Origin: an uncultured Alphaproteobacteria bacterium
GTDB taxonomy: Bacteria; Pseudomonadota; Alphaproteobacteria; HIMB59; GCA-002718135
Length of the DNA stretch: 64,000 nucleotides
NCBI GenBank assembly: GCA_902615745.1
Contig: CACMQB010000002.1
Coordinates: 87,936-151,935, forward strand
Direction of reading: 5' to 3'
Shown: in pieces, positions 25,812-34,469 of the stretch
Layout: each line of letters begins with the position of its first letter
How positions within the stretch are numbered: the stretch's first letter is position 1
Made by a program: the position numbers and the translations under genes
The notes under the pieces: generated by a model
What the model was told of the DNA's origin: nothing
What the model saw: only the letters and a program-made list of their open reading frames with translations
Database searches by the model: none

Positions 25812-27146
25812 ATGAAATTTTATAAATATATTTTAAATTTCTTCTTAGCTTCTTTATTTTTTATCTCCTCGCAATCATTCGCAATTACTGCACAAGATAT
25901 TGAAAATGCAGATCCTTCAGGTCAAACTGTTGAATTTTGGGTTCAATATTCAGATGAAAGATTAGATGCAATGATGGCAAGAGCTGAAAGATTTGAAGCT
26001 GAAACAGGAATAAAAGTTAATGTTGTTCACAAAGGACATTATGGAAAAGTTCAATCTGCTATGATGTCTGCTGCTGGAACAAAAGATATAGCAGATGTTG
26101 CAAGAGGTTATGGTAACGCTGCTGCAGATATGTACTTAATTGGCGCTTCAATTGATCAAAATATTTTAGCAAATAGTAAAAAATGGGGTGTTTCTCAAGA
26201 TGATATAGCAGATTGGGGTGCAAACTGGACTGTTGGCTTTTCACCATATTTTGATGGAAATCCAAAACTTTTACATGAAGTTGGAAAATCAATAGAGATC
26301 CTTTACTACAATGCAGATTGGTTAAAGGAACTAGGTTTAGATGCTCCTAAAACTCCTGCTGATTTTGCGGAAGCAGCATGTGCTGCGACCAATCAAGATT
26401 ACAGTGGTAAGATGGGTGAAGACGTTCCAAGTTATGGATATGAAATAGATACTGATGCAAGTAACTTTGCAGCATGGGTATTTGCTCATGGAGGTGATGT
26501 ATTTGACTATGATAATGGTCAGTATATTTACAATGGACCTAAAGCTATTGAAGCTATGGAATTCATTCAAGGAATGGCTAAGAAAGGATGCGCAATAGTT
26601 GCAAGAGGTAAATACACTGACCAGCAATACTTAGGACAAGGTTCTGTTTTATTTGCTGCAGGATCTACTTCTGGTATCACTTATTTCCAGAAAGCCATTG
26701 AAGAGGGTTACAATGGTAATTGGGATGTAGCTCCATTATCATACACCACTAGTGAACCAGTGCTTAACTTATATGGCGGTGGTTTAATTATGGGAAATTC
26801 AGGCGATGCTGATAGAATGGTAGCGGCATATCAGTGGATGAAATATATTTCTAATACTGAGAACTCAGCAGTTTGGTCAACTGAAAGTGGATATGGTTTT
26901 GTTAGAACTTCTTCTGCAGATCATCCATTAATTGCTCAAAAAAGAGTAGAATTACCTCAATATGATAAATCATTAACAATGGTTCAATACGGAAAAGGTG
27001 AACCATCTGTGCCTGGCTATTATTCAGTTAGAGGTGAGGTTGAAAAAGCTTATGCAGCAATCATTAATGGTGATGATATCATTTCAACATTAAATCAATT
27101 AAATGAAGATGCTAATGCAATATTAGCTGATGCAACTGCAGAGTAG
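25812..27146 (+). CDS. ABC transporter substrate-binding protein, family 1 (sugar type)
   Basis: A 444-residue periplasmic binding protein. The signal peptide MKFYKYILNFFLASLFFISS ends at QSFA. The mature part begins like family 1 binding proteins (VEFWVQYSDERLDAMMARAE, FEAETGIKVNVVHKG) and has the hinge segment GKSIEILYYNADWLKELGL. The ATG at 25812 is preferred over a GTG at 25806 because the GGGGTG there serves as the ribosome binding site. It likely binds a sugar or polyol. A terminator follows, and no ATPase gene is nearby. Confidence 0.9.
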   Translation: MKFYKYILNFFLASLFFISSQSFAITAQDIENADPSGQTVEFWVQYSDERLDAMMARAERFEAETGIKVNVVHKGHYGKVQSAMMSAAGTKDIADVARGYGNAAADMYLIGASIDQNILANSKKWGVSQDDIADWGANWTVGFSPYFDGNPKLLHEVGKSIEILYYNADWLKELGLDAPKTPADFAEAACAATNQDYSGKMGEDVPSYGYEIDTDASNFAAWVFAHGGDVFDYDNGQYIYNGPKAIEAMEFIQGMAKKGCAIVARGKYTDQQYLGQGSVLFAAGSTSGITYFQKAIEEGYNGNWDVAPLSYTTSEPVLNLYGGGLIMGNSGDADRMVAAYQWMKYISNTENSAVWSTESGYGFVRTSSADHPLIAQKRVELPQYDKSLTMVQYGKGEPSVPGYYSVRGEVEKAYAAIINGDDIISTLNQLNEDANAILADATAE

Positions 27147-27167
27147 TTTAATTATTTTACTTTTATT

Positions 27168-27194
27168 AAGGGTGGTTTATACCACCCTTTTTTT
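27168..27194 (+). terminator. Rho-independent terminator after the sugar-binding protein gene
   Basis: The stem AAGGGTGGT pairs with ACCACCCTT around loop TTAT and runs into a T tract that ends at 27194. The very next base begins the ATG of the following gene. Confidence 0.92.
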
Positions 27195-27755
27195 ATGATA
27201 ATTGTTTGTTCTCTTAATGATTTACCTCATGTGTGTGAAAGCATACAGCCCAAATATCTTGTATCAGTCATTGATCCAGGATATGCACCAGAAACACCTA
27301 AGGGTGTAAAAAATCATTTAAAGCTAGGATTTGACGATATTATTGAAATTAGTAGCAATAATAAAATATTTCGATTGAATACTGATGAAATACCACAAAT
27401 TCTACCTGCTGAAGAGCATGTAAATTCAATAGCTAATTTTACTTCTACTTATGCTTATGATGAAGATATTGTTATTCATTGTTGGTGTGGTGTCTCAAGA
27501 TCAATGGCAACAGCTACTTATTTACTATGTAGAGAAAACAAAACTAATATTGAAAATACAATTAAATATATTCGTAATCTTGCACCACATGCAAACCCAA
27601 ATAAATTATTGATAAATCACTTTGAAAAGAAATTAGATGTTAGCAATCAAATCTCAAAATCATTTTTAAAATTCCCTTGTACTAAAACATACGATTGTTC
27701 TTCAAATTTTGCACCTGTTACTTTATTTGATATAAAAGACATTGAAAAAAACTAA
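27195..27755 (+). CDS. tyrosine/dual-specificity phosphatase-like protein
   Basis: A 186-residue protein with the CX5R phosphatase loop HCWCGVSRSMATATYLL: nucleophile Cys96 and Arg102. The N-terminus (MIIVCSLNDLPHVCESIQPK) matches alphaproteobacterial tyrosine-phosphatase-like proteins, so the ATG at 27195 is probably right although it abuts a terminator and has no Shine-Dalgarno. The last 45 residues, with two cysteines, are extra to the fold. It overlaps apt by one base (TAATG). The substrate is unknown. Confidence 0.78.
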   Translation: MIIVCSLNDLPHVCESIQPKYLVSVIDPGYAPETPKGVKNHLKLGFDDIIEISSNNKIFRLNTDEIPQILPAEEHVNSIANFTSTYAYDEDIVIHCWCGVSRSMATATYLLCRENKTNIENTIKYIRNLAPHANPNKLLINHFEKKLDVSNQISKSFLKFPCTKTYDCSSNFAPVTLFDIKDIEKN

Positions 27756-28270
27756 TGAAAGAATACGTTCGAACAATTGCTGATTATCCTGTTGAAGGAA
27801 TTCAATTTAGAGATATTACAACATTGTTGCAAAATGCAGGACATTTTAAACAAGTCATTGATGACATGGTAAAACCATGGGAAAATAAAAAAATAGATGC
27901 AGTTTTAAGCATAGAATCACGTGGATTTATTATGGCAGGTGCAATAGCTTATTTTTTAAATGCAGCATTTGTTCCTTTGAGAAAGCCTCATAAACTCCCA
28001 TTTGATACTTTCAAAACCTCATACGACTTAGAATATGGATCAACTGAAATGCATATTCATACAGATGCCTTAGATGGTCATAAAGATTTACTAATTATTG
28101 ATGATCTTTTAGCAACAGGTGGAACCGCACTTGCGGCGATAGAGTTAATTAAAAAGTTTGAAGACAAAAATATTGTTGGTGCAGGTTTTATAATAAATTT
28201 ACCAGATTTAAGTGGTGATAAAAAACTAATTGAAAAAGGAATTGAAATACATTCTTTAATGGAGTTTTAA
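27755..28270 (+). CDS. apt: adenine phosphoribosyltransferase
   Basis: A 171-residue purine-salvage enzyme making AMP from adenine and PRPP. IRTIADYPVEGIQFRDITTLL at residues 6-26, ESRGFIMAGAIAY and the PRPP loop LLIIDDLLATGGTALAA are all typical. Length matches Apt. Adenine freed by the MTA phosphorylase at 35296 would be a natural substrate. The next gene starts one base after its stop. Confidence 0.95.
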   Translation: MKEYVRTIADYPVEGIQFRDITTLLQNAGHFKQVIDDMVKPWENKKIDAVLSIESRGFIMAGAIAYFLNAAFVPLRKPHKLPFDTFKTSYDLEYGSTEMHIHTDALDGHKDLLIIDDLLATGGTALAAIELIKKFEDKNIVGAGFIINLPDLSGDKKLIEKGIEIHSLMEF

Positions 28271-29410
28271 ATGAGAAATGCAGTTATTGTGGGTTACAAA
28301 AGATCACCCTTCACTTTTGCTCGTAAAGGTGAAATGGCTAATATAAGACCAGAAGACATTCTATCACAAACAATAAATCAATTACTTAATGAAATTCAAA
28401 TTAATAAAAATGACATAGAGGATATTATTACTGGTTGTGCGTATCCAGAAGGAGCACAAGGTAATAATATTGCTAAAATTGTTTCTTTCATGACAGATAT
28501 GCCAGAACATGTAGCAGGTATGACAGTCAACAGATGGTGCGGTTCTTCAATGCAAGCTATTCATGATGCAACTGGTGCGATTGCAATTAACTCTGGAGAC
28601 GTTTTTTTATGTTGTGGTGTAGAAAGTATGACATTTATACCTATGAATGGTTTGACATACGATCCTCATCCTCAATTAAATAAAGATAATCCAAATGTAT
28701 ATATGTCAATGGGTATTACAGCTGAAAATGTTGCAAAAAAATTTAATATTTCTCGAAAAGAACAACAAGATTTTGCTATTAGCAGCCATTCTAAAGCTAA
28801 TTTAGCTAGAGAATCAAATTTGTTCGACAATGAAATAGTTTCTATAACAAATAATGATGAGAAAATTAATAAAGATGGTGGAATTCGACCTAACACCTCA
28901 CATGAAATTTTAGATGGGTTAAAACTTGCTTTTGATGAAAATGGAACAGTTACAGCTGGTACAGCCTCACCATTAACAGATGGAGCATCAGCAGTAATTG
29001 TTTGTGAGGAAGAGTATGCAAAAAAAAATAATCTAAATATTTTAGCTCGTATTAAATCTACAGCTGTAGTTGGTTGTCCACCAGAATTAATGGGTCTTGG
29101 CCCAATTAATGCATCTAAAAAAGCTTTAAAAAGAGCTAATTTATCTATTTCCGATATTGATATTGTGGAACTAAATGAGGCATTTGCTTCTCAATCTTTA
29201 GCATGTATTAAAGAATTAAAGATGGACATACATAAAGTAAATATACATGGTGGAGCAATAGCATTAGGCCACCCTTTAGGTGCTACTGGAGCAAGGATTA
29301 CTGGTAAAGTTGCAACTTTATTACAAAATAATAATAAAAAGTATGGATTAGCGACACAATGTATAGGTTTAGGTCAAGGTATTGCAACTGTGTTAGAAAA
29401 TATTAATTAA
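28271..29410 (+). CDS. thiolase (acetyl-CoA acyltransferase)
   Basis: A 379-residue thiolase. Catalytic Cys90 is in NRWCGSSMQAIHDATGAI, His in NEAFASQSLAC-to-GGAIALGHPLGATGARI, and the second Cys in TQCIGLGQG. The RWCGSS loop and its neighbour favour the degradative FadA type, cleaving 3-ketoacyl-CoA, over acetoacetyl-CoA synthesis. It is followed after 5 bases by an acyl-CoA dehydrogenase, fitting fatty-acid or short-chain acid oxidation. Confidence 0.9.
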   Translation: MRNAVIVGYKRSPFTFARKGEMANIRPEDILSQTINQLLNEIQINKNDIEDIITGCAYPEGAQGNNIAKIVSFMTDMPEHVAGMTVNRWCGSSMQAIHDATGAIAINSGDVFLCCGVESMTFIPMNGLTYDPHPQLNKDNPNVYMSMGITAENVAKKFNISRKEQQDFAISSHSKANLARESNLFDNEIVSITNNDEKINKDGGIRPNTSHEILDGLKLAFDENGTVTAGTASPLTDGASAVIVCEEEYAKKNNLNILARIKSTAVVGCPPELMGLGPINASKKALKRANLSISDIDIVELNEAFASQSLACIKELKMDIHKVNIHGGAIALGHPLGATGARITGKVATLLQNNNKKYGLATQCIGLGQGIATVLENIN

Positions 29411-29415
29411 ATATC

Positions 29416-31191
29416 ATGCAAATTTATAAAACACCGCTACGTGAGTTTAAATTTCTAATTGAAGATTTTTTAAATCTTAAGGAAAGTCAAACATTAAAAA
29501 AATTAGATTTAGAAACAAGCGATCTAATGCTTATTATTGAAGAAGCAGCAAAACTATGTGAAGAAACCTTACTCCCGCTTAATCAAAGTGGAGATAGTGA
29601 AGGATGTTCTTTTAATAATGGAGTTGTGACTGCACCAAAAGGATTTAAAGAAGCTTATAAAACTTTTTCTCAAAATGGCTGGCAAGGACTGAAAGTAAAA
29701 GAAGAATTTGGTGGCCAAAACCTACCTTATATTATGAATATGATTTTAGATGAAATGATAAGCTCTACTAATATGTCATTTGGTCTTTACCCAGGTCTTA
29801 CAGCAAATGCAATCGATGCAATTGAAAAGAGTGCTAATGAAGATTTGAAAAATACTTATTTGCCAAATTTAACTAGTGGTAAGTGGACAGGAACAATGAA
29901 TTTAACTGAACCTCAATGTGGAACAGATCTTGGATTAAGTAAAACAATGGCAACACCATTAGATGATGGAAGTTATAGTATTACTGGTACCAAAATTTTT
30001 ATTACCTGTGGAGAGCATGATCTAAGTGATAACATTATTCATTTAGTACTAGCAAGAACACCAAATGCGCCCCCTGGTATAAAAGGTATAAGTTTATTCT
30101 TGGTTCCTAAATTTTTACCAAATGAAAGTGGTGATTTTGTTGATAGAAATAAAGTTGAATGTGGATCAATAGAAAAGAAGATGGGTATTCATGCTAGTCC
30201 AACCTGCGTAATGCATTACAATGAAGCAAAGGGGTGGCTAGTAGGCGATCTTAATAAAGGAATGAGAGCAATGTTTATAATGATGAATGGAGCTCGTTTG
30301 TTTGTAGGCATACAAGGTTTAGGTTTATCAGAAACTGCATATCAATCAGCACTTTATTATTCCAAAGAACGTTTACAAGGAAAATTATCTTCCAGCAATC
30401 AAGTTGCTGATCCTATAATTGTTCATCCTGAAATAAGAAAAAACTTATTGTATATAAAATCGATTAATGAAGCAGTTAGAGGTTTAACTTTATTGGCTGG
30501 AAATCACTTTGATAATATTGAAAATTCTTCAGATGAAAAAGAAAAGAAATTATCTGAAAATTTTATAGCACTCATGACACCAATTATTAAATCATATGCT
30601 TCAGACAAATCTGTAGAAAATACAAATCGAGCTATGCAAATCTATGGCGGTCATGGTTTTATTACTGATCATGGAATGGAACAATTAGTAAGAGATGCTA
30701 GAATTACAACAATCTATGAAGGAACAAACGGTATTCAAGCTCTAGATTTGATAGGAAGAAAATTACAAACTGATAATGGTGCATTATTTAATGAATTTTT
30801 TAATATGATTGATAATTATCAAGTTAAAATTTCTAATAATCAAAATATGAAAAAATATATTGATTTATTTATGCCTTCATATGATTCTTACAAAAGTATT
30901 TTTGAATATATTAAATTGTTAAATGATGAAAATGAGATTAATTCTCATGCTGTAGAATTTTTAAATTTATCATCTTTGATTTCTCTAGGTTATATTTGGT
31001 TACACTATATAGAAATTTCATTAGTAAAATTAGAACAGAATGATGAAAGTTTTTATAAATCTAAAATTGAAACTGGTAACTTTTTTTTAACTAAATTATT
31101 AGGTGAAACACAACTTCTTTGTCAAAACATAAGATCTGGTGGAAAATACTATAATGATTATAATGATAAATATTTTGAAACAGCAATCTAA
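29416..31191 (+). CDS. acyl-CoA dehydrogenase, long form with C-terminal extension
   Basis: A 591-residue FAD enzyme. It has the N-terminal helical domain (residues 40-170), GTMNLTEPQCGTDLGL at the FAD/substrate site, MQIYGGHGFITDHGMEQL and the catalytic base Glu435 in YEGTNGIQALDLIGRK. An extra 120-residue C-terminal domain sets it among the 590-residue type. That type includes both fatty acyl-CoA dehydrogenases and DmdC, the methylmercaptopropionyl-CoA dehydrogenase of DMSP breakdown; no DMSP gene neighbours it, so I leave the substrate open. It overlaps the next gene by one base. Confidence 0.9.
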   Translation: MQIYKTPLREFKFLIEDFLNLKESQTLKKLDLETSDLMLIIEEAAKLCEETLLPLNQSGDSEGCSFNNGVVTAPKGFKEAYKTFSQNGWQGLKVKEEFGGQNLPYIMNMILDEMISSTNMSFGLYPGLTANAIDAIEKSANEDLKNTYLPNLTSGKWTGTMNLTEPQCGTDLGLSKTMATPLDDGSYSITGTKIFITCGEHDLSDNIIHLVLARTPNAPPGIKGISLFLVPKFLPNESGDFVDRNKVECGSIEKKMGIHASPTCVMHYNEAKGWLVGDLNKGMRAMFIMMNGARLFVGIQGLGLSETAYQSALYYSKERLQGKLSSSNQVADPIIVHPEIRKNLLYIKSINEAVRGLTLLAGNHFDNIENSSDEKEKKLSENFIALMTPIIKSYASDKSVENTNRAMQIYGGHGFITDHGMEQLVRDARITTIYEGTNGIQALDLIGRKLQTDNGALFNEFFNMIDNYQVKISNNQNMKKYIDLFMPSYDSYKSIFEYIKLLNDENEINSHAVEFLNLSSLISLGYIWLHYIEISLVKLEQNDESFYKSKIETGNFFLTKLLGETQLLCQNIRSGGKYYNDYNDKYFETAI

Positions 31192-31496
31192 TGACTATAA
31201 AAATTTATAAACCTTCAAAAACTTCTATGCAGTCAGGTTTTAAAAAAACTAAATTGTGGTTAGCTGAATATATTTCTGAAGTAGAAAAAGTAAAAGATTC
31301 TTTAATGGGATGGAATAGTTCGTTAGATACCAAATCTCAGATTAAACTTTTTTTTGATACTAAAGAACAAGCTATTGAATGGGCGAGAAAAAATAATTAT
31401 CAATATTTTGTTGAAGAACCAAAGCAAAGAAAAATTAAACCTAAAAGTTATGCTTCAAATTTTGATATAAATAGAAAAGAGCCTTGGACTCATTAA
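31191..31496 (+). CDS. NADH dehydrogenase accessory subunit, NDUFS4-like
   Basis: A 101-residue ETC complex I subunit-conserved-region protein. The family pattern is KIYKPSKTSMQSGFKKTKLW at the start, WNSSLDTKSQIKLFFDTKEQAIEWARKN in the middle and KPKSYASNFDINRKEPWTH at the end. It is a supernumerary complex I subunit shared by alphaproteobacteria and mitochondria. It overlaps the acyl-CoA dehydrogenase stop by one base. Confidence 0.9.
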   Translation: MTIKIYKPSKTSMQSGFKKTKLWLAEYISEVEKVKDSLMGWNSSLDTKSQIKLFFDTKEQAIEWARKNNYQYFVEEPKQRKIKPKSYASNFDINRKEPWTH

Positions 31497-31543
31497 GGAT
31501 AATTTCTTTCTTTATTTTTTAGACTATGATACATGCAAATAAT

Positions 31544-31619
31544 GCGCCCGTAGCTCAGTGGATAGAGCAACCGCCTTCTAAGCGGTAGGTCAAATGTTCG
31601 AATCATTTCGGGCGCGCCA
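31544..31619 (+). tRNA. tRNA-Arg (anticodon TCT)
   Basis: A full cloverleaf: the acceptor GCGCCCG pairs with CGGGCGC. Anticodon stem ACCGC/GCGGT carries loop CTTCTAA with TCT at 31577-31579, and the T arm is AAATG-TTCGAAT-CATTT. Discriminator G and CCA are encoded. A -10-like TATGAT (31525-31530) lies upstream with a weak -35. The stop of the opposing oxygenase gene is 4 bases past its end. Confidence 0.97.
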
Positions 31620-31623
31620 AATA

Positions 31624-32244
31624 TTAAAATTTTGCTGCCTCCTCATCTATATATGCATTGAAGGAAACTGATCTTCTTTCCTCATCAGAAAAGAACGGAT
31701 AGACTGTATGCATCATATAACTAGGAAATATAAATAAATCTCCAACTTCAGGTTTAATATCATACACGGAGGATACTAAAAGCTGTGTTGATCCATGAAT
31801 AAATGCAATTTTTCCATTCTTATTTTTATCTTTGTATGACGAGCCTAAGTCCTTTGGCATTTTTGTATACATTACTCCTGACAGATGGCCATCATGCCAA
31901 TGAATTGGATTATAATCACTCTCAAATTGACAAACAGCCCAACTAGATTTTAAATCAAATTTCTTAATTTCTTTTTGTAATGTTGATTTAACAAAATTAA
32001 ATACAAATTTATAAAGAACATCTTTTAAATTTTGATCAAGAAATTCTTTTGTTAATCTGATTTCATATTTAATTTCACCTGCTAATTGTTTGCCATGGTA
32101 TAATTCATCAATTTTATTTTCATCTTTCAATATTTCATCAATATGATTGTTAAGTGTAGTTATTGTATCATTTGATAATTTATATTTGCCTATAGCTGGT
32201 GAAAATGGTCGTATAATTTGACCTTGAATAAAGCTTTCGTTCAT
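31624..32244 (-). CDS. putative 2-oxoglutarate/Fe(II) oxygenase
   Basis: A 206-residue protein with the double-stranded beta-helix pattern of 2OG-Fe(II) oxygenases: an HxD-like segment IHWHDGHLSGVMYTKMP (about residues 117-133), then VGDLFIFPSYMMHTVYPF with the distal histidine, and RRSVSFNAYID with the 2OG-binding arginine. Similar small oxygenases occur in marine bacteria and phages with unknown substrates. It is divergent from the GFA/iol/mtn operon, with 48 bases between starts. Confidence 0.72.
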   Translation of the reverse strand: MNESFIQGQIIRPFSPAIGKYKLSNDTITTLNNHIDEILKDENKIDELYHGKQLAGEIKYEIRLTKEFLDQNLKDVLYKFVFNFVKSTLQKEIKKFDLKSSWAVCQFESDYNPIHWHDGHLSGVMYTKMPKDLGSSYKDKNKNGKIAFIHGSTQLLVSSVYDIKPEVGDLFIFPSYMMHTVYPFFSDEERRSVSFNAYIDEEAAKF

Positions 32245-32292
32245 ATTTTATTAACTTTAATTATATTAAATATTATAATATAGATAAATAAA

Positions 32293-32634
32293 ATGAAATA
32301 TAATTTAAACTGTCACTGTGGCGCGGTTCAATTAGAAGTTTTAACAGATTTAGAAATCATTAAACAGTGTAACTGCTCTATTTGTATAAGAAAAAATGCT
32401 AAAATGTGTATGGTCTCTAAAGAAGCAATAAATATTCTTAAAGGAAAAGAAAACTTAACTTCTTACAAATTTAATACAATGATTGCTGAACATTTTTTTT
32501 GTAAGATTTGTGGCATCTATACTCATCATCATAGGAGAAGTGATCCAAATGGAGCAGCAATAAATATTGGATGTATAGATTCAATTGATCCTTTTAAATA
32601 TGATGCTGACTTTATTGATATGAAAAATAAATAA
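32293..32634 (+). CDS. short GFA / CENP-V domain zinc protein
   Basis: A 113-residue relative of the glutathione-dependent formaldehyde-activating enzymes, shorter than the one at 18278. Zinc cysteines are in NCHCGAVQLEV (residues 5-15), CNCSICIRKNAKMCM (about 37-51) and FCKICGIYTHHH (about 69-80). It leads the operon that continues with the iolC-like gene 4 bases later. Because that operon makes short aldehydes, an aldehyde-adduct role is tempting but is inference only. Confidence 0.82.
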   Translation: MKYNLNCHCGAVQLEVLTDLEIIKQCNCSICIRKNAKMCMVSKEAINILKGKENLTSYKFNTMIAEHFFCKICGIYTHHHRRSDPNGAAINIGCIDSIDPFKYDADFIDMKNK

Positions 32635-32638
32635 TTTT

Positions 32639-33625
32639 ATGTCGTTTGAATTTTTAGTTTCGAAAATTCAAAAAAATAATTTTTTACTCATAGGTAGAGC
32701 TGGGATTGATATTTATCCTGATCCTCCGGGGACTAAAACTGAAAACGCCAAATCCTTTGTCACTCATCTTGGAGGATCTTCAGCAAATATGGGCGTCCAA
32801 TTAACTTTATTTGGAGGTAATTGTAATTTACTGACGAGAGTATCTGATGATGCTTTAGGTAAACTAGCTATTAATCAACTAAATCATTATGGCGTTAAAA
32901 ACAAATTAGTAGACTTTGAAAAAAATGAATCAAGAATTTCTTTTGCTATTGTTGAAACCACAGTTAAAGATCATCAATCAATTATTTATAGACATAAAGC
33001 TTCTGATTTATTTTTAAATAAAGATGATGTTGAAAATGCTAATATACAAAATTTTGATTGTTTATTAGTTACTGGAACTTCTTTAGCAGCTGAGCCTTCG
33101 AGAAGTGCTACTTTATATGCTTTAGATATAGCAAATAAAAATAATATTCCTGTAATTATGGACGTTGATTATCGACCATATACTTGGGAGTCATCAAGGA
33201 AAGCAAAAGAAGTTTATAATTTAGCAGCAAGTAAATGTAGTGGTGTAATTGGAAATGATGATGAGTTTGGAGTATTAGCTGGTGATTACAGCAATGGTTT
33301 GGATCATGCTAGACAATTAGCTAAAAATGTAAGCTTAATTATTTATAAAAAAGGTGAAAAAGGCTCTATTACTTTTGCAATGAACAAAGAAATTAAAAAG
33401 GGAATATTTCCTGTTAAGCCTTTGAAACCTACGGGAGCCGGTGATGCATTTATGGGTTCATTAATTGGATCAATTTTAAAGACTAATGATTTAGAAAAAT
33501 CTATAGAAATAGGTTCAGCTGCAGCAGCTATTGTAGTAACAAAAGTTGGTTGTGCGCCAGCAATGCCAGATTTAAATGAAATTTTAGAATTTATGAAATA
33601 TAATAAAATTAATGAAGGAGAATAA
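32639..33625 (+). CDS. iolC: PfkB-family kinase, 5-dehydro-2-deoxygluconokinase (IolC) type
   Basis: A 328-residue ribokinase-fold sugar kinase. The N-terminus (LLIGRAGIDIYPDPPGTKTE, FVTHLGGSSANMGVQLTLFG) is characteristic of IolC. The ATP-site signature PTGAGDAF holds the catalytic Asp269. IolC phosphorylates 5-dehydro-2-deoxygluconate in inositol breakdown. Many proteobacterial IolC are about 640 residues, with a fused DUF2090 aldolase-type domain; here the protein is the single-domain Bacillus-like form and a separate aldolase follows. A different sugar substrate in this operon cannot be excluded. Confidence 0.87.
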   Translation: MSFEFLVSKIQKNNFLLIGRAGIDIYPDPPGTKTENAKSFVTHLGGSSANMGVQLTLFGGNCNLLTRVSDDALGKLAINQLNHYGVKNKLVDFEKNESRISFAIVETTVKDHQSIIYRHKASDLFLNKDDVENANIQNFDCLLVTGTSLAAEPSRSATLYALDIANKNNIPVIMDVDYRPYTWESSRKAKEVYNLAASKCSGVIGNDDEFGVLAGDYSNGLDHARQLAKNVSLIIYKKGEKGSITFAMNKEIKKGIFPVKPLKPTGAGDAFMGSLIGSILKTNDLEKSIEIGSAAAAIVVTKVGCAPAMPDLNEILEFMKYNKINEGE

Positions 33626-33626
33626 T

Positions 33627-34469
33627 ATGCATATTCCACCATTTGATAATAAGAACAAGCCAATTGTAGATATTGAGGACAGTAGAGTCCCTTTAAATTA
33701 TTTTAACATAGTAAAATTAAATAAAGATCAATCCTTTGAATATCAAACACCTGGTTATGAAACATGTATAGTACCTGCTACTGGAACAATTAATGTAGAA
33801 ATTGAAGGAATAAAGGTTGAGTCATTAGGCACAAGAACAGTTGATGTGTGGGATGGAGAGCCAGAAGGTGTTTATGTTCCGTCTAATACAAAAGCTCAAT
33901 TTACATCTTTAGTAGATAATTCAGAAATTTTTATTGCTGGTGCAAAGTATAATAAAACTCTTGAACCATTTGCTGTTCGAACAAATGAAATTGATTTAGT
34001 TCAGTATGGCTCTGATGATACAAAAACTCATAGAAAAATTAAACATATTTTAGGTGCTAAACATCATGATAAAGTTGGAAGATTACTTTGTAATGAACTT
34101 TATACCGTAGGGCAAGGAGGTTGGTCAGGGTTTCCACCTCATAAGCATGATACAGATCGTTTACCTGATGAAACTAGACATGATGAAACATATAATTACA
34201 GATTTAAACCTAATAATGGATTTGGCTTTCAAATGTTTCAGCAAGTTGGTGATAAAGTTGGTAAAGCTGAACATATAATTGATGGGTCAACAATTATGAT
34301 TAGAACAGGATACCATCCTTGTGTTGTGGCACCAGGGTATGAGATGTATTATTTCACAATTCTTGGGGGGCTATCTCAAAGATCTCTTGTGCAATTTTTT
34401 CAGCCTGAACATGCATATCAAGTTGAAACCATTCCTGGTATTAAAGATATGATTGCTAAATATAAATGA
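33627..34469 (+). CDS. iolB: 5-deoxy-glucuronate isomerase (IolB) type cupin
   Basis: A 280-residue bicupin isomerase. Metal ligands are H172 and H174 (PPHKHDTDR), E187 (RHDETYNYRFKP) and H230 (TGYHPCVVAPGYEMYYF), as in IolB/KduI. It converts 5-deoxy-D-glucuronate to 5-dehydro-2-deoxygluconate, the IolC substrate. The ATG at 33627 with AAGGAG (33615-33620) six bases upstream is the start, giving MHIPPFDNK. The stop overlaps the aldolase start (ATGA). Confidence 0.9.
   Translation: MHIPPFDNKNKPIVDIEDSRVPLNYFNIVKLNKDQSFEYQTPGYETCIVPATGTINVEIEGIKVESLGTRTVDVWDGEPEGVYVPSNTKAQFTSLVDNSEIFIAGAKYNKTLEPFAVRTNEIDLVQYGSDDTKTHRKIKHILGAKHHDKVGRLLCNELYTVGQGGWSGFPPHKHDTDRLPDETRHDETYNYRFKPNNGFGFQMFQQVGDKVGKAEHIIDGSTIMIRTGYHPCVVAPGYEMYYFTILGGLSQRSLVQFFQPEHAYQVETIPGIKDMIAKYK

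Noticed and set aside
27195..27755. Moving the phosphatase start downstream to make room for a leader
   Set aside because: The first residues match the family's N-terminus and no later ATG keeps them.
29416..31191. Assigning the acyl-CoA dehydrogenase as DmdC
   Set aside because: It belongs to the same long type, but no dmdA/B/D gene is near and specificity cannot be read from the sequence.
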